Part shown: positions 32,701 to 46,700 of the stretch, piece by piece
Position numbering within the stretch: the first letter of the stretch is position 1
Layout of the letters: every line of letters starts with the position of its first letter
Source: Phalacrocorax aristotelis
Lineage: Eukaryota; Chordata; Aves; Suliformes; Phalacrocoracidae
Assembly (NCBI RefSeq): GCF_949628215.1
Contig: NC_134277.1
Location: 62,031,918-62,095,917 of the forward strand
DNA length: 64,000 bases
Reading direction: 5' to 3'
Notes under the pieces: generated by a model
Seen by the model: the letters and a program-made list of their open reading frames with translations, nothing else
What the model was told of the DNA's origin: nothing
Database searches by the model: none
Made by a program: the position numbers and the translations under genes

Positions 32701-34969
32701 TGTTAAACTTCATACCATTTCAGAAGTATCTGTGAAAAGCAGGTAGCTCATTTTTCAATCCCAATATTATCTGGATAAAGAAATTGTTAACGACCTTTTG
32801 TTAGCATTGTCCAGAAAGAATATTGGAAGCTATGAAACACCATTCTCAAGTACAGAGTATCTTTTAACAGTACATAGGGTTAAATCCAATACAACCTGTC
32901 AGAACATTAACCTATCATCAATATGCTGCATCATTAACTAATTTTGGTTAGATAAAATATATAAATAAAATCCAGAAAAGTTACAAAGCAATCACAGCTA
33001 AGCAAAGTGATTGTGTTGCAGTGTGCCTCCAGCAACATGTGATTCACCATTAATATGGTATGGCAGTATGTTGAGGTATCTCTTGTAGGTTTTACATTGA
33101 GTTACAACCAAATCTGAAAATCATGTGTTGATAGGAAGGAAGAGTGTTTCAGTGCTCTAAATAACTGTTTACTGCCTCTATATCCTGGCAATATTTGAGG
33201 CATGATTTACTTGCTTGGGTGGGTTTAGTTTTATTATTCTAGGAAGTTACGGCATAAAGCAAACTGAAGAGCCCATGGATGAAAAGCTCTTTTTGAACTG
33301 TTATTTCCTGTTATCTCTGTTATCTCCTGTTACACAGGGTTAGGACAAAAAGTGAGTTAAACTGCAAGAAGGTTTGTATGTAGAAAATGGAAAAGTTGAT
33401 TCAAACTGTCATATATCAGCAAAATGAAATTAGTTTTGATAAATCATACTGACTTAAGTTAGTGAAGGAATTTTAATGTTGATATTTTTACTGTGATTTT
33501 AACATACACGTGCTTTTAGCCTTTTTTTTATTCTATGTGCCATTTTGCAGCTCAGTAAAAAACCTGGGTTTGATAGTCTTTTTGTGCTTTAACCCCACAA
33601 AATCATGTTCATAAGTCTCATTTTCTGTGGAGTTATTGACATAAAACATATCTCCCAAGTTAACTAGAAGTGTCCTTGCTTCCCCTCCCCAAGATATGTA
33701 CCTGAAAATAAGCCTGAGGGTAAATCTTATCCTCTGTATCTTATCATCTATAATTAAAAGCCTAAAGATAAAAATGAATTTTACTAGTGTAAGCAAAATA
33801 TTCTTTATTTTAACATCAAATAGATTAATACAAATATACTTGTTTTAAATAGTCTAAAGCTTGTTTCTGTAACATTCATGAAACATTAGGAATTTAGAGT
33901 TCTTCATCCAAAATCCACAAAACTCTTTCTGCAGACATCAATATTGCTTATAATAGGTTAATACAAACCTTATATTTTGCTTAGTAGCAGATTCTCTGGG
34001 TTTGTTGTTTGATGGTTAAGTTTAGTGATTTGATTTCAGAGAAACTAGTTGTTCCCTGTGTACTGAAATGGATTTCTGGAAGAGACTGTTATGTGGGCTA
34101 TCTGTTTGGTGGGATTTTTAAGCTTTATAGATTCTCAGGTGATATTCTGGCACTTTTAAAATGTGTGGTATTTATTTACAGTAGCTGCAAATTCATGGAG
34201 AGACATAGTAGTACAACAGTATCTTGTAACTAAATTCCAAACATGGTTGTGAGAGGAAATCGGTTTTTTACTTTTATCTTTCTTTTGTGTACCTTTTTCT
34301 AAGCCACAGTACTGATTCAGAGTATTTTTTACTATGCCACAAATAACTCCAATACTGAGGTAAGGTTATGGCTATCTGTTATTATAAAAACTTTACAACT
34401 GTATTAAGATATGCAGTACCTTCCAAACTGACTCTTGACTACATCTTCATTTGAGAAGGTAGCCGCAGAGACAATGGGGAGTTCGATGGTTTAAGCAGTG
34501 GAAACATGCTTTCATATACTTGCTTTCACACATGCTTTCTGCCACATATAGATTTTTTGTTTAATCTCTTTCTGTTTCAACTCCCCATAAGGGATAGTAC
34601 TTCTTCTCATTTTCTTTTCACATGAACTGTTTTGAGGCTTTCCTTGCAGCATGCATAAGGAGGACATGGCAGAAGCATAAACTAACAGGTGTATAACATA
34701 GTTATGTACAGGATGATGTTGTGAGTAACTCTGTGGGCAGACAATGCAAGCGATTTTCCTGTGTAGTGTCTGTATATGGTTTAGTCCTTGTAATTGCTAA
34801 ATATATTGTTTGAGTAAAAGATTTATATATTAATGCACACTTCAGCTGTCTCTTCTATACCAGTTAACCTTAAAATTAAAGAACTGTACTTGGAAGAAAA
34901 CCATCAAGTTTATGGATACTAAAAAGAAGCATACCGGTTTGGTTTCTAACACCAGCTGTTTTGGAATAA
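29716..34969. other. AT-rich noncoding stretch
   Basis: About 5.3 kb without a supported gene or recognisable element. Small features only: an A-run at about 30859-30868 and a short TTATCTC/TGTTA-type repetition near 33300-33335. Confidence 0.55.
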
Positions 34970-35320
34970 TGTTTGCTGGAAGGAAGCTCATGAGGTTAGC
35001 TAGTTCAACCTCCTGTTCACAGCAGGTTTAATTAAATCAGATTGTTTAGTTCAATGTCCAGTCAAGACTTGAACTTCTCCAGGGATGGAGATCCCACATG
35101 CTCTCTAGGCAATCTGTGGCAGTATTTAACCACTCTAATGAATTTTTAATTTCCTCATATCTAAAAAGAATTTCCTATGTTCCAACTTCTGTCCATTGCT
35201 TCTTGTCCAAATTGAACATGCTGAATACACTTACAGATTTTTTTTCCAATTAGATTGTAAGATAATTCTTATGGCTTCTGCTTGCTTACCATAGAGGGAT
35301 CCATATGGCACCTGCAGCCA
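34970..35320 (-). mobile_element. Old CR1 LINE 3' fragment
   Basis: On the - strand this matches the CR1 3' UTR and the last RT codons, with the 'grouped around 35070-35200' part clearest. It is more mutated than the other copies, has no open frame and the octamer is lost. Boundaries are approximate. Confidence 0.65.
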
Positions 35321-37434
35321 CAAGTTCTTAAATAAATTAATACTTATTGACTGATTTTCAATTTCCTACAGATGCAGAACAAGATAATAAAAACATAGAG
35401 AAATATAACAAATAAACATTCCTAGTATGTTCTAATCCAATTGTATGTGCATGACAATTACTGCCAAAAGCAGCCTAAGATTTGTCTCCCTCTCACTAAA
35501 AAAAAAACCCCAAAAGAGGTATTTAATAAAGATGTAGAAAATGTACTGAAGGAATGGTGCTTATAAGACACAATTTATGCAGGATACCATAAGGTTATCA
35601 GAAAAAAAACTTCTTGTAAGAAGGCCCTTTATCACTCTGACATCAGAAAATTCCTTATGCTTTCTCATACTCCAGTGAAAGAGGCATACATCCTTCCTAA
35701 ACCAAGCAAGATGTCATCATGAAATCAAGTGTGTTATGTTTCCACAACAGAATTACTGCACAAACCTGAACAACACCTGTTTTCAATAAGGTAACCAGAG
35801 TAAAATGCCCTTTCCTGTTCCACTACTGTCAGGTAAAAAAAAGTCTTTTTCGGGTATAGTCATACCCAAGGTGGAGAAACAGCTGGCCATCTTAATCAAG
35901 AGCATGGGACAAGCAGAAAATATGGTCAAATAGGTAATGGCATCTTATAGGCTAGATTTCCCTTTTTAAGATCAGTTTTCCAATAGGGAAGTAACTTCCA
36001 AACATAAACACAGGTTTCTACTCTTTTGCACTATGTTACTAACTCAAAACACTCTATAAAATATAAACATTATTCTCTCTCAATTTAGATTAGGGGTAAG
36101 GTGGAAAAATAAGGGCAGCATCTCTGAAGTTAAGTTCAAAAAGTTCATATACTCACATCAGTACTCCTAAAAAAAAAAAAAACAACAACAACAAAAAAGA
36201 AAAACCACCTGTAAACAAAGGAAAACCAGAACCAGAAAAACCAAACCACAAAACTGCAATAAACCACACTTAACAGTTCTTACTGTGGAGACTTTGGATG
36301 GTGAGTCTGAGTGCCTTCACCACCATAATGTTGCAAAATGGAATAAAAAGAAATATTCAAGGGATTATTTGAGGCAAAATCTTGCTGGTTAAACAAGCCC
36401 ACTGTGCAGAGCATGTTTCAGAAGTAGAAGGAGGCTGCAATTTGAGACCAGATTCTGGTATTAAGGTAGTAATGAAACACACCCACAGGGGCCCTAAAGA
36501 GGTGTTAGAAAAATCAGAGGAATAAATTCAAAAGGTGAAATCACTACTGACAGTGGTTTATATGTGAAAAACACATGGGAAAGAAATTTTTAAACACACA
36601 TAATTTAGTGAAAGTGAAAGGCAAGATCTTAACATCCTTCACTCAGTATAAACTTACCTATGGAACTAAGTGCCTCAAAGTAATACAGCAATATGAGCAG
36701 CATACGAAAGACATAAAAAGTACAGTCCACTGGGTGAATGGTGTACCTGCAGGTATTCCCAGAGGCAGTCACACAGACATGATTATATAGTTGCAGCTGT
36801 AATTTTTCTTTTCCTCATCCATGCAAATTATGATTTATTTTTCTAAGCTTTTGTAAACTTGGTCTCCTTTCAAGTTTTTCCCATTTATTCTTGATACTTT
36901 CAACAACAACTCAGATTCAGAAAAACAAAACTAGAAAACTGATAATACATATGTAAAAGTAAAAAAAAAAAAATAGTATTCATTCTTTTATATATTTACT
37001 GAATCTATTCTGATTCTGAAAATGAGCAAACTGTCAGAGGACTGAAATTGGTAGAACATCCTGTTCCCCAGGAACTTTATCCTAAGATTCATTTCCTGAT
37101 GTAATAATCAGTTTTCATTCAATTACCATGTGGTTCCCAGGAAAAAAACACAGTAAAATACAGCATTGGGGGTCTCATTTATTGTCTAGAAAAGACATCT
37201 ATATCCAACTTGTTTAACTTGGAAATGAAATAATGTTTTTTCCAAAAGATAATGTGCATACTCAAGCACTGAGTTTAATGAAAAATTACAAAAGATTTGG
37301 CTGGGTTTTGGCACTGTCATCAAGAATACAAATGCTGCAGCAAAAATTGTAGACCACAGACTCCTACTTCATATAATAGGGCAACATAAGATCTGTTAAC
37401 CAGGCAAAGGAAAATTTGAGGTGTTTTGATATGA
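35321..37434. other. AT-rich noncoding stretch
   Basis: No gene recognised. A-rich tracts lie at about 36171-36200 (partly AAC repeats) and 36961-36973. Confidence 0.55.
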
Positions 37435-37770
37435 TCATAGAATCATAGATTCATAGAATGGTCTGGGACCATTTGAAGGGACTTTTAAAGATAATTTAGT
37501 CCAACCCCCCAGCAATGAGCAGAGACTTCTTCAACTAGATCAGGTTGCTCAGAGCTCCGTCCAGCCTGACCTTGAATATTTCCAGGGATGGGGCATCTAC
37601 TGACTCTCTGGGCAACCTGTTCCAGTGTGTCACCACCCTCATCATAAAAAATTTCTTCCTAATATCTAGCGTGAATCTACCCTCTTTTAGTTTAAAACCA
37701 TTACCCCTTGCCTTATCACAATGAGTTCTACTAAAAACTCTGACCCAATCTTTCTTATAAGACCCTTTTA
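37435..37770 (-). mobile_element. CR1 LINE 3' fragment
   Basis: On the - strand this ends with a clear CR1 terminus: repeated CATAGAAT/CATAGATT octamers at about 37436-37459. The 3' UTR and the end of the RT domain follow to about 37770. It is 5'-truncated and moderately diverged. Confidence 0.85.
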
Positions 37771-40700
37771 AGTATCATGCACTAAGCCTGTAAACAAGTC
37801 TCTCAGAAGACCTGAGACAATTTCTCTTTCTGCAATGCCCTAACACGAAATCTTCTCTTTTTACTTCACCGGTTCATGCCTCACATTTTTTCTTGAAAAA
37901 AAAAAAAAAAAATCCTAAAAGGAAGACTGAATTATCAAAGATAAATAATGAGATCTGTTCAAAGGGATTTATACTGCATGCACGGATTCAGACAGGGGTG
38001 TTCTGTTTAGTGGGAAGTTCTGACCTTTCAAAAAAAGTTCTATCCAAACTTCTTCCAGTGGAAATAGTGGGTTTTTTTAATGTTGACTTGGAGGTGAGGA
38101 GAGAAGATTTTTACCAAAACAAAAGAGACCAATCACTTGCCCTTAAAAGAGATAGGCAGCCTTGGGAGTCTCTGGGAGAATCAAAGCCAGTCAGGGTGCA
38201 GTGACTTCTCAACCCATCAATGGTCCTGCTCAAGCAACAGGACTGCAGTGATTTCTGTGCTGGAGTCAGAATCTCAGACTCTGTCACTACCTCTATGCTA
38301 CAGTGACAATGGAGTACGGTTGAGCATAAGACTGCTGAAAAGCCATAGGCCCATCAGTGCACTCCTGGGTGCAGTTTTGACCATTTTGAATAGCTGTTCC
38401 CATGGCAGGGCCCGGTCACAATTCATAGCACATACCAAGGACCACTCCCTTTAGACAATATGGACAAGACACAGCAACCTTGCAGTCTCTCCAGTGACAG
38501 TCCAAGAAGTCTTTACAACTCTAAGTAGCCCTTTTTCTACATCCTAGAGTAGGCAAAATATCCCACTCAGTTTCATGCTGTGAAAATGTTACTTTGTTAA
38601 ACTAGATCACAGTCCTTACATTATTTCAGACACTCTGAAGGGCAAAATAAATTTCCGCCATCTCTCACACTCAGATATGCTTTCACTGAAACCACTGGGA
38701 AGCAACACAGGTGTAAGGCCAAGTGCCACACAATACAGATGGACCACTCTGTCACTGTTCCCAGAAACCAAAACTGTTCCTGAGTTGTTATTGTTTAGCA
38801 GATTAAACATAGCCTGGAGAGCACACTATACTAAGTCAAGGACATTCATCCTACCTTAATGGGACTTCCCCAGAGCTGCGCTCTGGAGACCTGGCCTCCT
38901 GCATCCTCTCACCAACCACCCTGGTGGTATCACACTTCCACCATATTTTTTCTTTGTTTCAAACAGAAGGAACAGGATTCGATTGTCTAAGTAGAAATAT
39001 CTCTGGGAGCCAAAGGACTTTCCTAGGCTATCAGAAACATATGGATGGGGCTAACAGACATAACACAGACCTACAGGTGACTATACTCTTCTGGAGCTAG
39101 AACTTAAGGCCAAGCAGGAAAAGAATTAATAAGAAAATTTACAACCTGAGAACTCTTTGAAATGCAATCTGAGAAATATAATGTTTTCTTATTACTTCTA
39201 TCTAGGTCTCACCTTCAGAAGGAATCCTGGAATAAATAATACCAAGTTTTCAGTAATAATTAGCATACTGAAGATTATGATCATGAAAAATTCTTCCAAG
39301 TAGAACAAGTGGTAGACTTTGACTCCATCAAAATCTATTTGTACCACATTGTCAGAATATGTTATGAAATACAGTAAAATGTGTACCATTTAAAAATGAA
39401 CTCACCTAATTTGAAAAGATAAACTGAAAATCCTGTATCAAAGAGATATATTTGTATGAATACTCTTAATTCTTCCTACCCTTCAACAAAGATTTTTTTG
39501 AAGATTTTCTCCTGTGCTATACATATTATCTAACCACTGCAGACCTCCAACTGGTGATGTATATGGACAGAAATCCAGATTAATCAGTTGATTTAGGCAG
39601 GTATGTTAACACCAGGGTTATCACTACAGTTAAAGACCTATGGAATGCTTACAGCTGTGGGGTTTTTGCCATACATACCAGTGTGTGTACAACACTTTGC
39701 CATGATGTGGCAACCATGCCATAGAAAATGATTGCAGTTATACTTCTGACCTTATACTCTGAAATAACAAAAGTCAATTTACTTTTTCTATGAAAGCTGT
39801 AGAAGGATGTTCACAAACACTTGCGTAAGGCTAAGAGAAAACATACTGTTAACTGTAGGAAGATAAGACATAGTTTCACATAGAAAACTCTTTATCCATT
39901 TGAATAAACATATGGAAACAGATATTACAGTATTCATATTTTTTCAGTTACTTGTATATATTCAAAACTAAAGTTATTAGTAAGGTCATTCAGATCCTTT
40001 TAACTCTGGGTGCTATATTCAAAGCAAACAAGTTTAATAATAAGGGAAAACATTTTGTTTCTGATATTTGTTGCTTAACCTACCCTGAACAGAATTCTTT
40101 TTTCATATTCTATCACCTAGGCTGTATTTATATAAAAACTGATATTTTCACTGATATTCACACAGCAGCTTGCATGGCTGCTATACAAACAAGACTAAAA
40201 CAGACCTGGATAACTAGCAAGCTTTTCTTTTTTTTTTTTTTTTAATGCAGATGGCAATCGTGTATATTTCAGGAATGAAGCTAATATTCTTGGGTTTATT
40301 CTTATCATAGCATTTCTTATTCTTATAGTATCATACTAGTATAGTATGTTCTTATTCTTACAGTAGTATACTTACCATTACTGTGTAATTCTTCAAAGTG
40401 AATTCATCCTTCTTAAACCTGATGAGCAAAATTGTACACAATATTTCACAGAAGTGTAACTTCTCTCTGACAAACAATGTCTGGCCTGATGTCTTCTAGC
40501 ATCAAATTTGTCTTTTTCACTGCCACATCATGTTGTTGGCATTTATCATCCTGTAAACAAGTACATTTCTTCTCACCTGTGATTCTCAACTGATAAACAT
40601 GCAGCTGGTATCAGAAGCCCTTGGTAACAATCCCTAATGAAGCCTGAAATGTCATCCCATTACAATTAATTCCTTTCCATTATTCCAGTTGTCAGTGCCT

Positions 40701-43700
40701 CTAGTTATTCCTCAAAGATATTTCTCTTCCTGATAAAGCCTCCCAGCTTTGTCATTAATAATTTCAGTAGGCAACTCATCAACCTACTGTGACAGCATGG
40801 TCATTAATAAAAAAATTAAAAGTGATCAGGCTCAAGAATCACTAAAAAACTAACTCCTTGCCTTTATCTGTTTCTCTAATCCTCTCCAGTTTGTGCATCT
40901 CACGATAAGAGAAGAAATAACCTTTAGTCTTATATAGGTGAATATATGCTCTTCTCACACAATAAAAATAATTGTGAACTTTGTTCAGAGTATTAAAAGT
41001 TGAAAAGGATGTTTGTGTAAACAGCCATCTCCCCCAAAAATCCATTAGGTTAAACTGAATCTCACAAGTGTACTTTGACATTCTGTACCACAGACATCAA
41101 AATCCAGGCTTTAATTTGCTCACACATATTTAGCACTCGGACACACACTGGATTTTCAGTCAAAATCTAGATTCTTATGTTTATGAAGACACCAATATTT
41201 TGTTACTTGACTCATAATTAAATTGCCCTATGAACTCTTTTGAGTTCCATTACTTTTGTAGAAACTCACTGGCTTTTTTTAATGGAACATGCCAGTACTT
41301 GAACAGTGATGCTTGCAGAATTTGTTTCTCGCATTTCTTTGACAATAAAAGCTATACTGAAAGGTATGATAACTTCATTTCACACTGATAAAAAACACAC
41401 AGCATGTCCCACTGTGGTGTTTCACACCCTAAACAAACAAGAAAGCACAGGGAGTATACACAGAACCTTACTATGAACTTAATTAACTGGCAGCTTTAAA
41501 GGAACTCTATCACAGTGATCATGAACAGAAGCATAAAAATATATTAAACATCTTTATCTCTTCAGTGTTTCATAGGAAAAGGCCAGAAGGAAGCTAGATC
41601 CAAGCCACAGTCCTTTGTTGATCAGTTTGTAGCGACAGAGCAGAAAGTATAAACACCAAAGATAACTGCTTAAACAAAAAAAAAAAAAAGGAAAAAAGTC
41701 CAGATATATAAAAACAGTAAGATGAAATTGCAGAATGCCAACGTTGTAATAATCCACCATATAAATAACACACTTTGGGTTAGTACTGAGTAGCTGAGCA
41801 ACTTTTATTCAATTTACGTGTGAAGAGTTGGATACTCAAATTTTACTATTAAAAAAAAAAAAACAAAAACAAAAACAAAAAACCAAACCAAAAGGCTTTC
41901 AAATGTTATTACTGATTTTAGGCATGTTTATTTAAACACATCTATCTGATTTTCATAGAGCAGGTGCCTTCTGTAAGAAAAAGGTGAAAAGGGGAGGAAG
42001 AGATAAGCAATCTTAATATGCCTACTTGAATTCCCAAATGTCGAAGTGCCTTAATTCTTGTTAATTTTCCAACCTAGGGATGACTCCTTGATATTTTTAT
42101 TTTATTTAAAGGTTGTTGTAGGAAATTTTCTTAAATTTTATATTGGAATAGCAACAAATTGGGTTTTGGCTGATAAAGAAACACATAACTAGAAGTTCCC
42201 AGGAGATAAATGTTCAGATTCTGTGGGTCCATACTAATTCAAGTCTTTTTACCAGACTACACCTAAATGACAATAAATAACAAATAGCTAATTTAATAGT
42301 ACAGCTTCCCAGCTACAAAAACAGGGACCTGGTTTCACAGCATGAGCAAATTGCAAAATTTTGAGGTAAACACCAATCTCTTACCAGCAAGACAACTTCA
42401 GGGTGTAGGAATAAAATGGTTGTACAGTGTGGACTTAAGGACATTATCCAGTTTGACCAGGTTAGCTAAGCTTTATTCTTACACTATATTGCAATCCAAA
42501 GGGATAAGAACATCATTTTATCTCTGATATTGGTCTAAGTAACAATACTCTCAATTAACAAAGTTTAGACAATCTGAAAAATGCATACAAAATAGTGCAT
42601 CTACATATATAAACACTACTTAATTTCAGTTTACAAAGATACCCTGCATAGATGAGGGTAATCTGTTTTCCTAAATTTTTTCTTTGACTTAGGTCAAACT
42701 GATGTCAGGAAAAGGGTTTGTTTGAAAAATATGTCCGTAGGAAGGAATGCAAACATACAAGGCATCTGAATACACCTAATTTTAACAGCTGAACATATTA
42801 AAAAAAAAAATCTTTGTGTGACATAGCAATTCTACAGCTGATATCACACCATTAATTGATAAATTTCAACTTAAATAGTGATTGTCTGTCTAGCAATACA
42901 ATTGTACATCAAATGGTATCTAGTTGCAAATGCTGGAAGGAGTCCCTCTGTTAATGATAACTAAAAAAAAAAAGGGAAACAAAATTTAAGTCAGCCAATG
43001 ATTGCAGCATCAGAATTCTTTTCAGAATCATACATAGGACCAAGTGACAACTTTTAGTCCGTGCCTATAGTGAGATTTTTGGATGTGGATTAACTGTGGT
43101 TGAGTCATATGGCAGAAAAAGTCCCTAGAAAAATTATGATTAAAGAAGAAAAACCAGCTTATACTTCTATCAGCAATAATCTTTTTTCTTATTAAGGTAG
43201 TCCTGGATTCTCAAAAAGTTTCTATGAGCTATGGGCTCAAATACCTACTGAATAGGAACCAAGTACATAACTGCCATCTGCCACAGATCCTTAAAAAGAA
43301 ACTAAAAAGGATTTGGAAAACTTCATTAATTCTTTTTCCCCCAAGAGTGACTCAGGAATTAATCTCCTGAATCCCAGACACTTGAATGTGTATACATGTC
43401 CTCTTCCAACTTCCTCCCTCCACCTCATCCCTGTAGGGACCACAAGTGAAGTTGACCTAGATTTCCTCTGAACGTCTGAACAGTGTTTCTCCTCTAAAGG
43501 CAGTCAGTAGTATTATTACATTTAGTACCACAGACTGACCAAAATGACTGAGGGAATTCTTGGTCATGCACTGGGCTCCTTCAGCCTCCAGCAGAGACTG
43601 TTCAAACTCAGTGCCAGATTACTACATTTTCATGTCAGTGGTGCATTGCTAAATTTTACAAATGGTCCAAATAAACATTTGTTCCTGTTTGTCTTATTAA

Positions 43701-46700
43701 AAACACAAAAACATGTATCTGTGGTGCACTTTGTTTTCAGTAACTTATAATGACCTAAAAATAGAGATAACTTCTCTTAGAAATATTTATTACTGGAAAT
43801 GCTAACTTTTTAACCTTAAGAAACAGCAAATAATCCTTTATAAAGACTTTATAGTTTGAAGTTCTTTCTAATGAAAAGTCTCAGCTTTTAGCCTCTAAAT
43901 ATTTGAAATTTAATGCAATTCATGTCTGGCTACGCTTCTTCAGGTAAAGTGTGAAATTCAGTTGCCATGACAACAAGAAAATACTCTTCTATTGATAAAA
44001 CCAATTTTTATTTTTCCAGTGCTAGGAAGTGAAGGCATGCATTTAGGAGCAGAATTCTAAACCTAGTGAGAACCATGGAAGAAAAGCCTTACAGAAGTAA
44101 AAGTCTATTAAATAGCATATTAAAAAATATTATTTATTAATTACATTGCAAAACCTTCATGTAGTTTTTCAACTGAAGTACACAGCATTTAAACACATAA
44201 GAAGTATTTTCTGTTACAGACAAGTCAATTATTCTGCCTTATATTTGCTTTATTAATTGATAATATAAACGTAGGGAGTAAATAACTTCAGCAGGCGAAA
44301 AAAAAAAAAGGAATGTTCTTAAAATCTACAAAGTTAGTATAAACAATTTAATATTTTTAAGGCATTTTGTAATAAAACAGACCACTCACACTTCCAATGC
44401 TATTTCACAGAGCATATTTTTAGAGCATATTTTTGTTGCTATTGCACAATAGTAGCAGTTACAAGTTCCACTTTTCTATACAGTGATACTCTGTTGCAAG
44501 AAACTTCCTTCATGGCAATGTCAACTCACTCAAATTATGTGTAGCATATACACTATAAAAAATCATCAAGTGAATATATTTGTCCCTATAATTATAACAT
44601 CTTTGAGCTGAAAGAAGAAATGCACCAAAACCATGGCAAGTTCTCTTTCCCCACAGGCCATTTGAAGACCTATGATACCAACCCTGAATGAATCAGAATG
44701 CCCATACTTTCAGTCTAAAATTTTTTAAAAAAATACACAGTATGGAGTAAATGAGCATCAAGCTTATAAAGTACTCTACTGTGTTTTTAATATCTGTGCA
44801 AGGAAGATAAAGAGAAAGCTTCCTCACAGATTACTTGTGGAAAAGTATTTTATTTTACAAACTAGATACAGTTTTTCAGCTACACCTTTTGTTAGCAGCT
44901 CCCAACAAGCCTCTAAAATCTATTCTTCATCATGCAAATCATGCCATAGAAAAATAACAGAATAAAACTGCTGATATTTTTTAACATTTGATTTGTGCAT
45001 GCACTGAATTAGTATTGTAAATTCATGAGATCAACAATTCTGTGGGCTGGTCTTCACGCTTAATTTCTCAAAACGTGGACACATATTATTATTGCAAAAT
45101 TAAGCCTCTTGAAGTAATTCTGGTCTCCAACAAATGTTTATTGTTATCTTGGTGATGATGATGATGATAGCATTTCAGGACTTTTGGGAACTTTCTAATC
45201 AGAAGAAATCCACTGTCCATCAACATGGAAGTGTCCTCTTGACCTCAGAGACAGGGTTTTTTATAGTGACTGTTAGATCAATGAGGTCATTTACATCTGT
45301 TATAGAAAAAAATAAAACAATTGCAAATTATAAAATTAAAGAAAGATTCATTTAATACTAAGGAAAAAAAATCTTTTCTTGGATGAGCTTAAAACCAACT
45401 TCAAGTGCACGTCTAGCTCTGCCTCTTCTTTGAAGAACGGCATCCATAGAGTGCTGGGAAGAACTGGGATCCTGTGAGTGCTGGGAGGAACTACATCCCT
45501 AGAATGCTGTACAAACTAGTACAGTTGGCAGCCATCCTTCTAAGAATGAGAATAAAGTGGCATTTAGCTATTGAATGAAATATAATTAGATTTTTTTATA
45601 TATATAGATACACTTCTAATTGAAGCAATTCAGCTTATTTGAGCAAAATAGTTACCATCTTGGACATAGCTGACACCCAATCTTGCTGAAGTATTTAACT
45701 ACATACCTTTATACTAAATACCAGCAAGAAGCAGCCTAGAGTTCTGAGGATAGGTACACCCAGATACAAAGGGTGATTGTTCTACTCCAAAACTACTTTC
45801 TTAAAAAAAAGAATGATCATTTTCGGTCTTCATCTGATACTTTTGAAATACATTTGTCTAAGTCTTGTCTTCACCATTATGATGTCTAAATGACTTTGTT
45901 GCCTACGAACTTTCAATTAATTATTTTCCCAGAAGGGGTAATACAAACTCTATTTTATAGACAGTTTTCAAATATCACCATCACAAAAAATACTCAAAAA
46001 CAGACAACACATCCTACTAATTATTATTTCTGTTACTGTGAAATCTGAAAGAATGAAAATCCATTGGTCTTGATGCAATACACAACAGTTTATATCCTGA
46101 ATGAAAAGTGAGATATATTGACCTTTTAGAGATGTGGATCAGTGATAGAGATTCTCCGACTGTAGTCTCAGGAGACTGTTTTTTGAAAAACAGTGCTGTC
46201 ATTCACTTTGTCTCCCTACCATTCCTCTCTTGAGCAGAAAAAATATTTTCATGTTTGTGCTGTTAACTACATTGGAAAAACTAGTCTGAGATAATCTGCA
46301 GAAACAAAACAGAACTAAATTTAAAAAAGAACAAATGTGGAAGGGCTAATAGAGAGATATCCAGTCAATTTTTGAAAGTCATCAAGGAAAACTGTCACTA
46401 GGAATTAAGGAGTAGATTTCCATTGTTTCATGACAGTGTTTTCAACTCTAAATACAGTCTTCCTTTTAACAACTTCAATAATATAACAAGCACACTATTT
46501 CTGTGCAAAGTAGTTAGCTAAAATGAATTCCTCCTGATCTTTTATTCTCATTCAAAAGGTAGAGAACCCTAAGGTGGGGATCATAAAAAACAAACAAACT
46601 AAACAATTGTTTTCTGTTTCAGGATGGGAAAAGGTACTCTGTAATCTTAGAAAAGTGTTAGCAGTGTAGTATCAATTCTCAGTAGTTTATAGATTTCAGT

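Noticed and set aside
37890..37915. A-run as the tail of a processed pseudogene
   Set aside because: No coding-like sequence precedes it, and similar A-runs occur all over the window.
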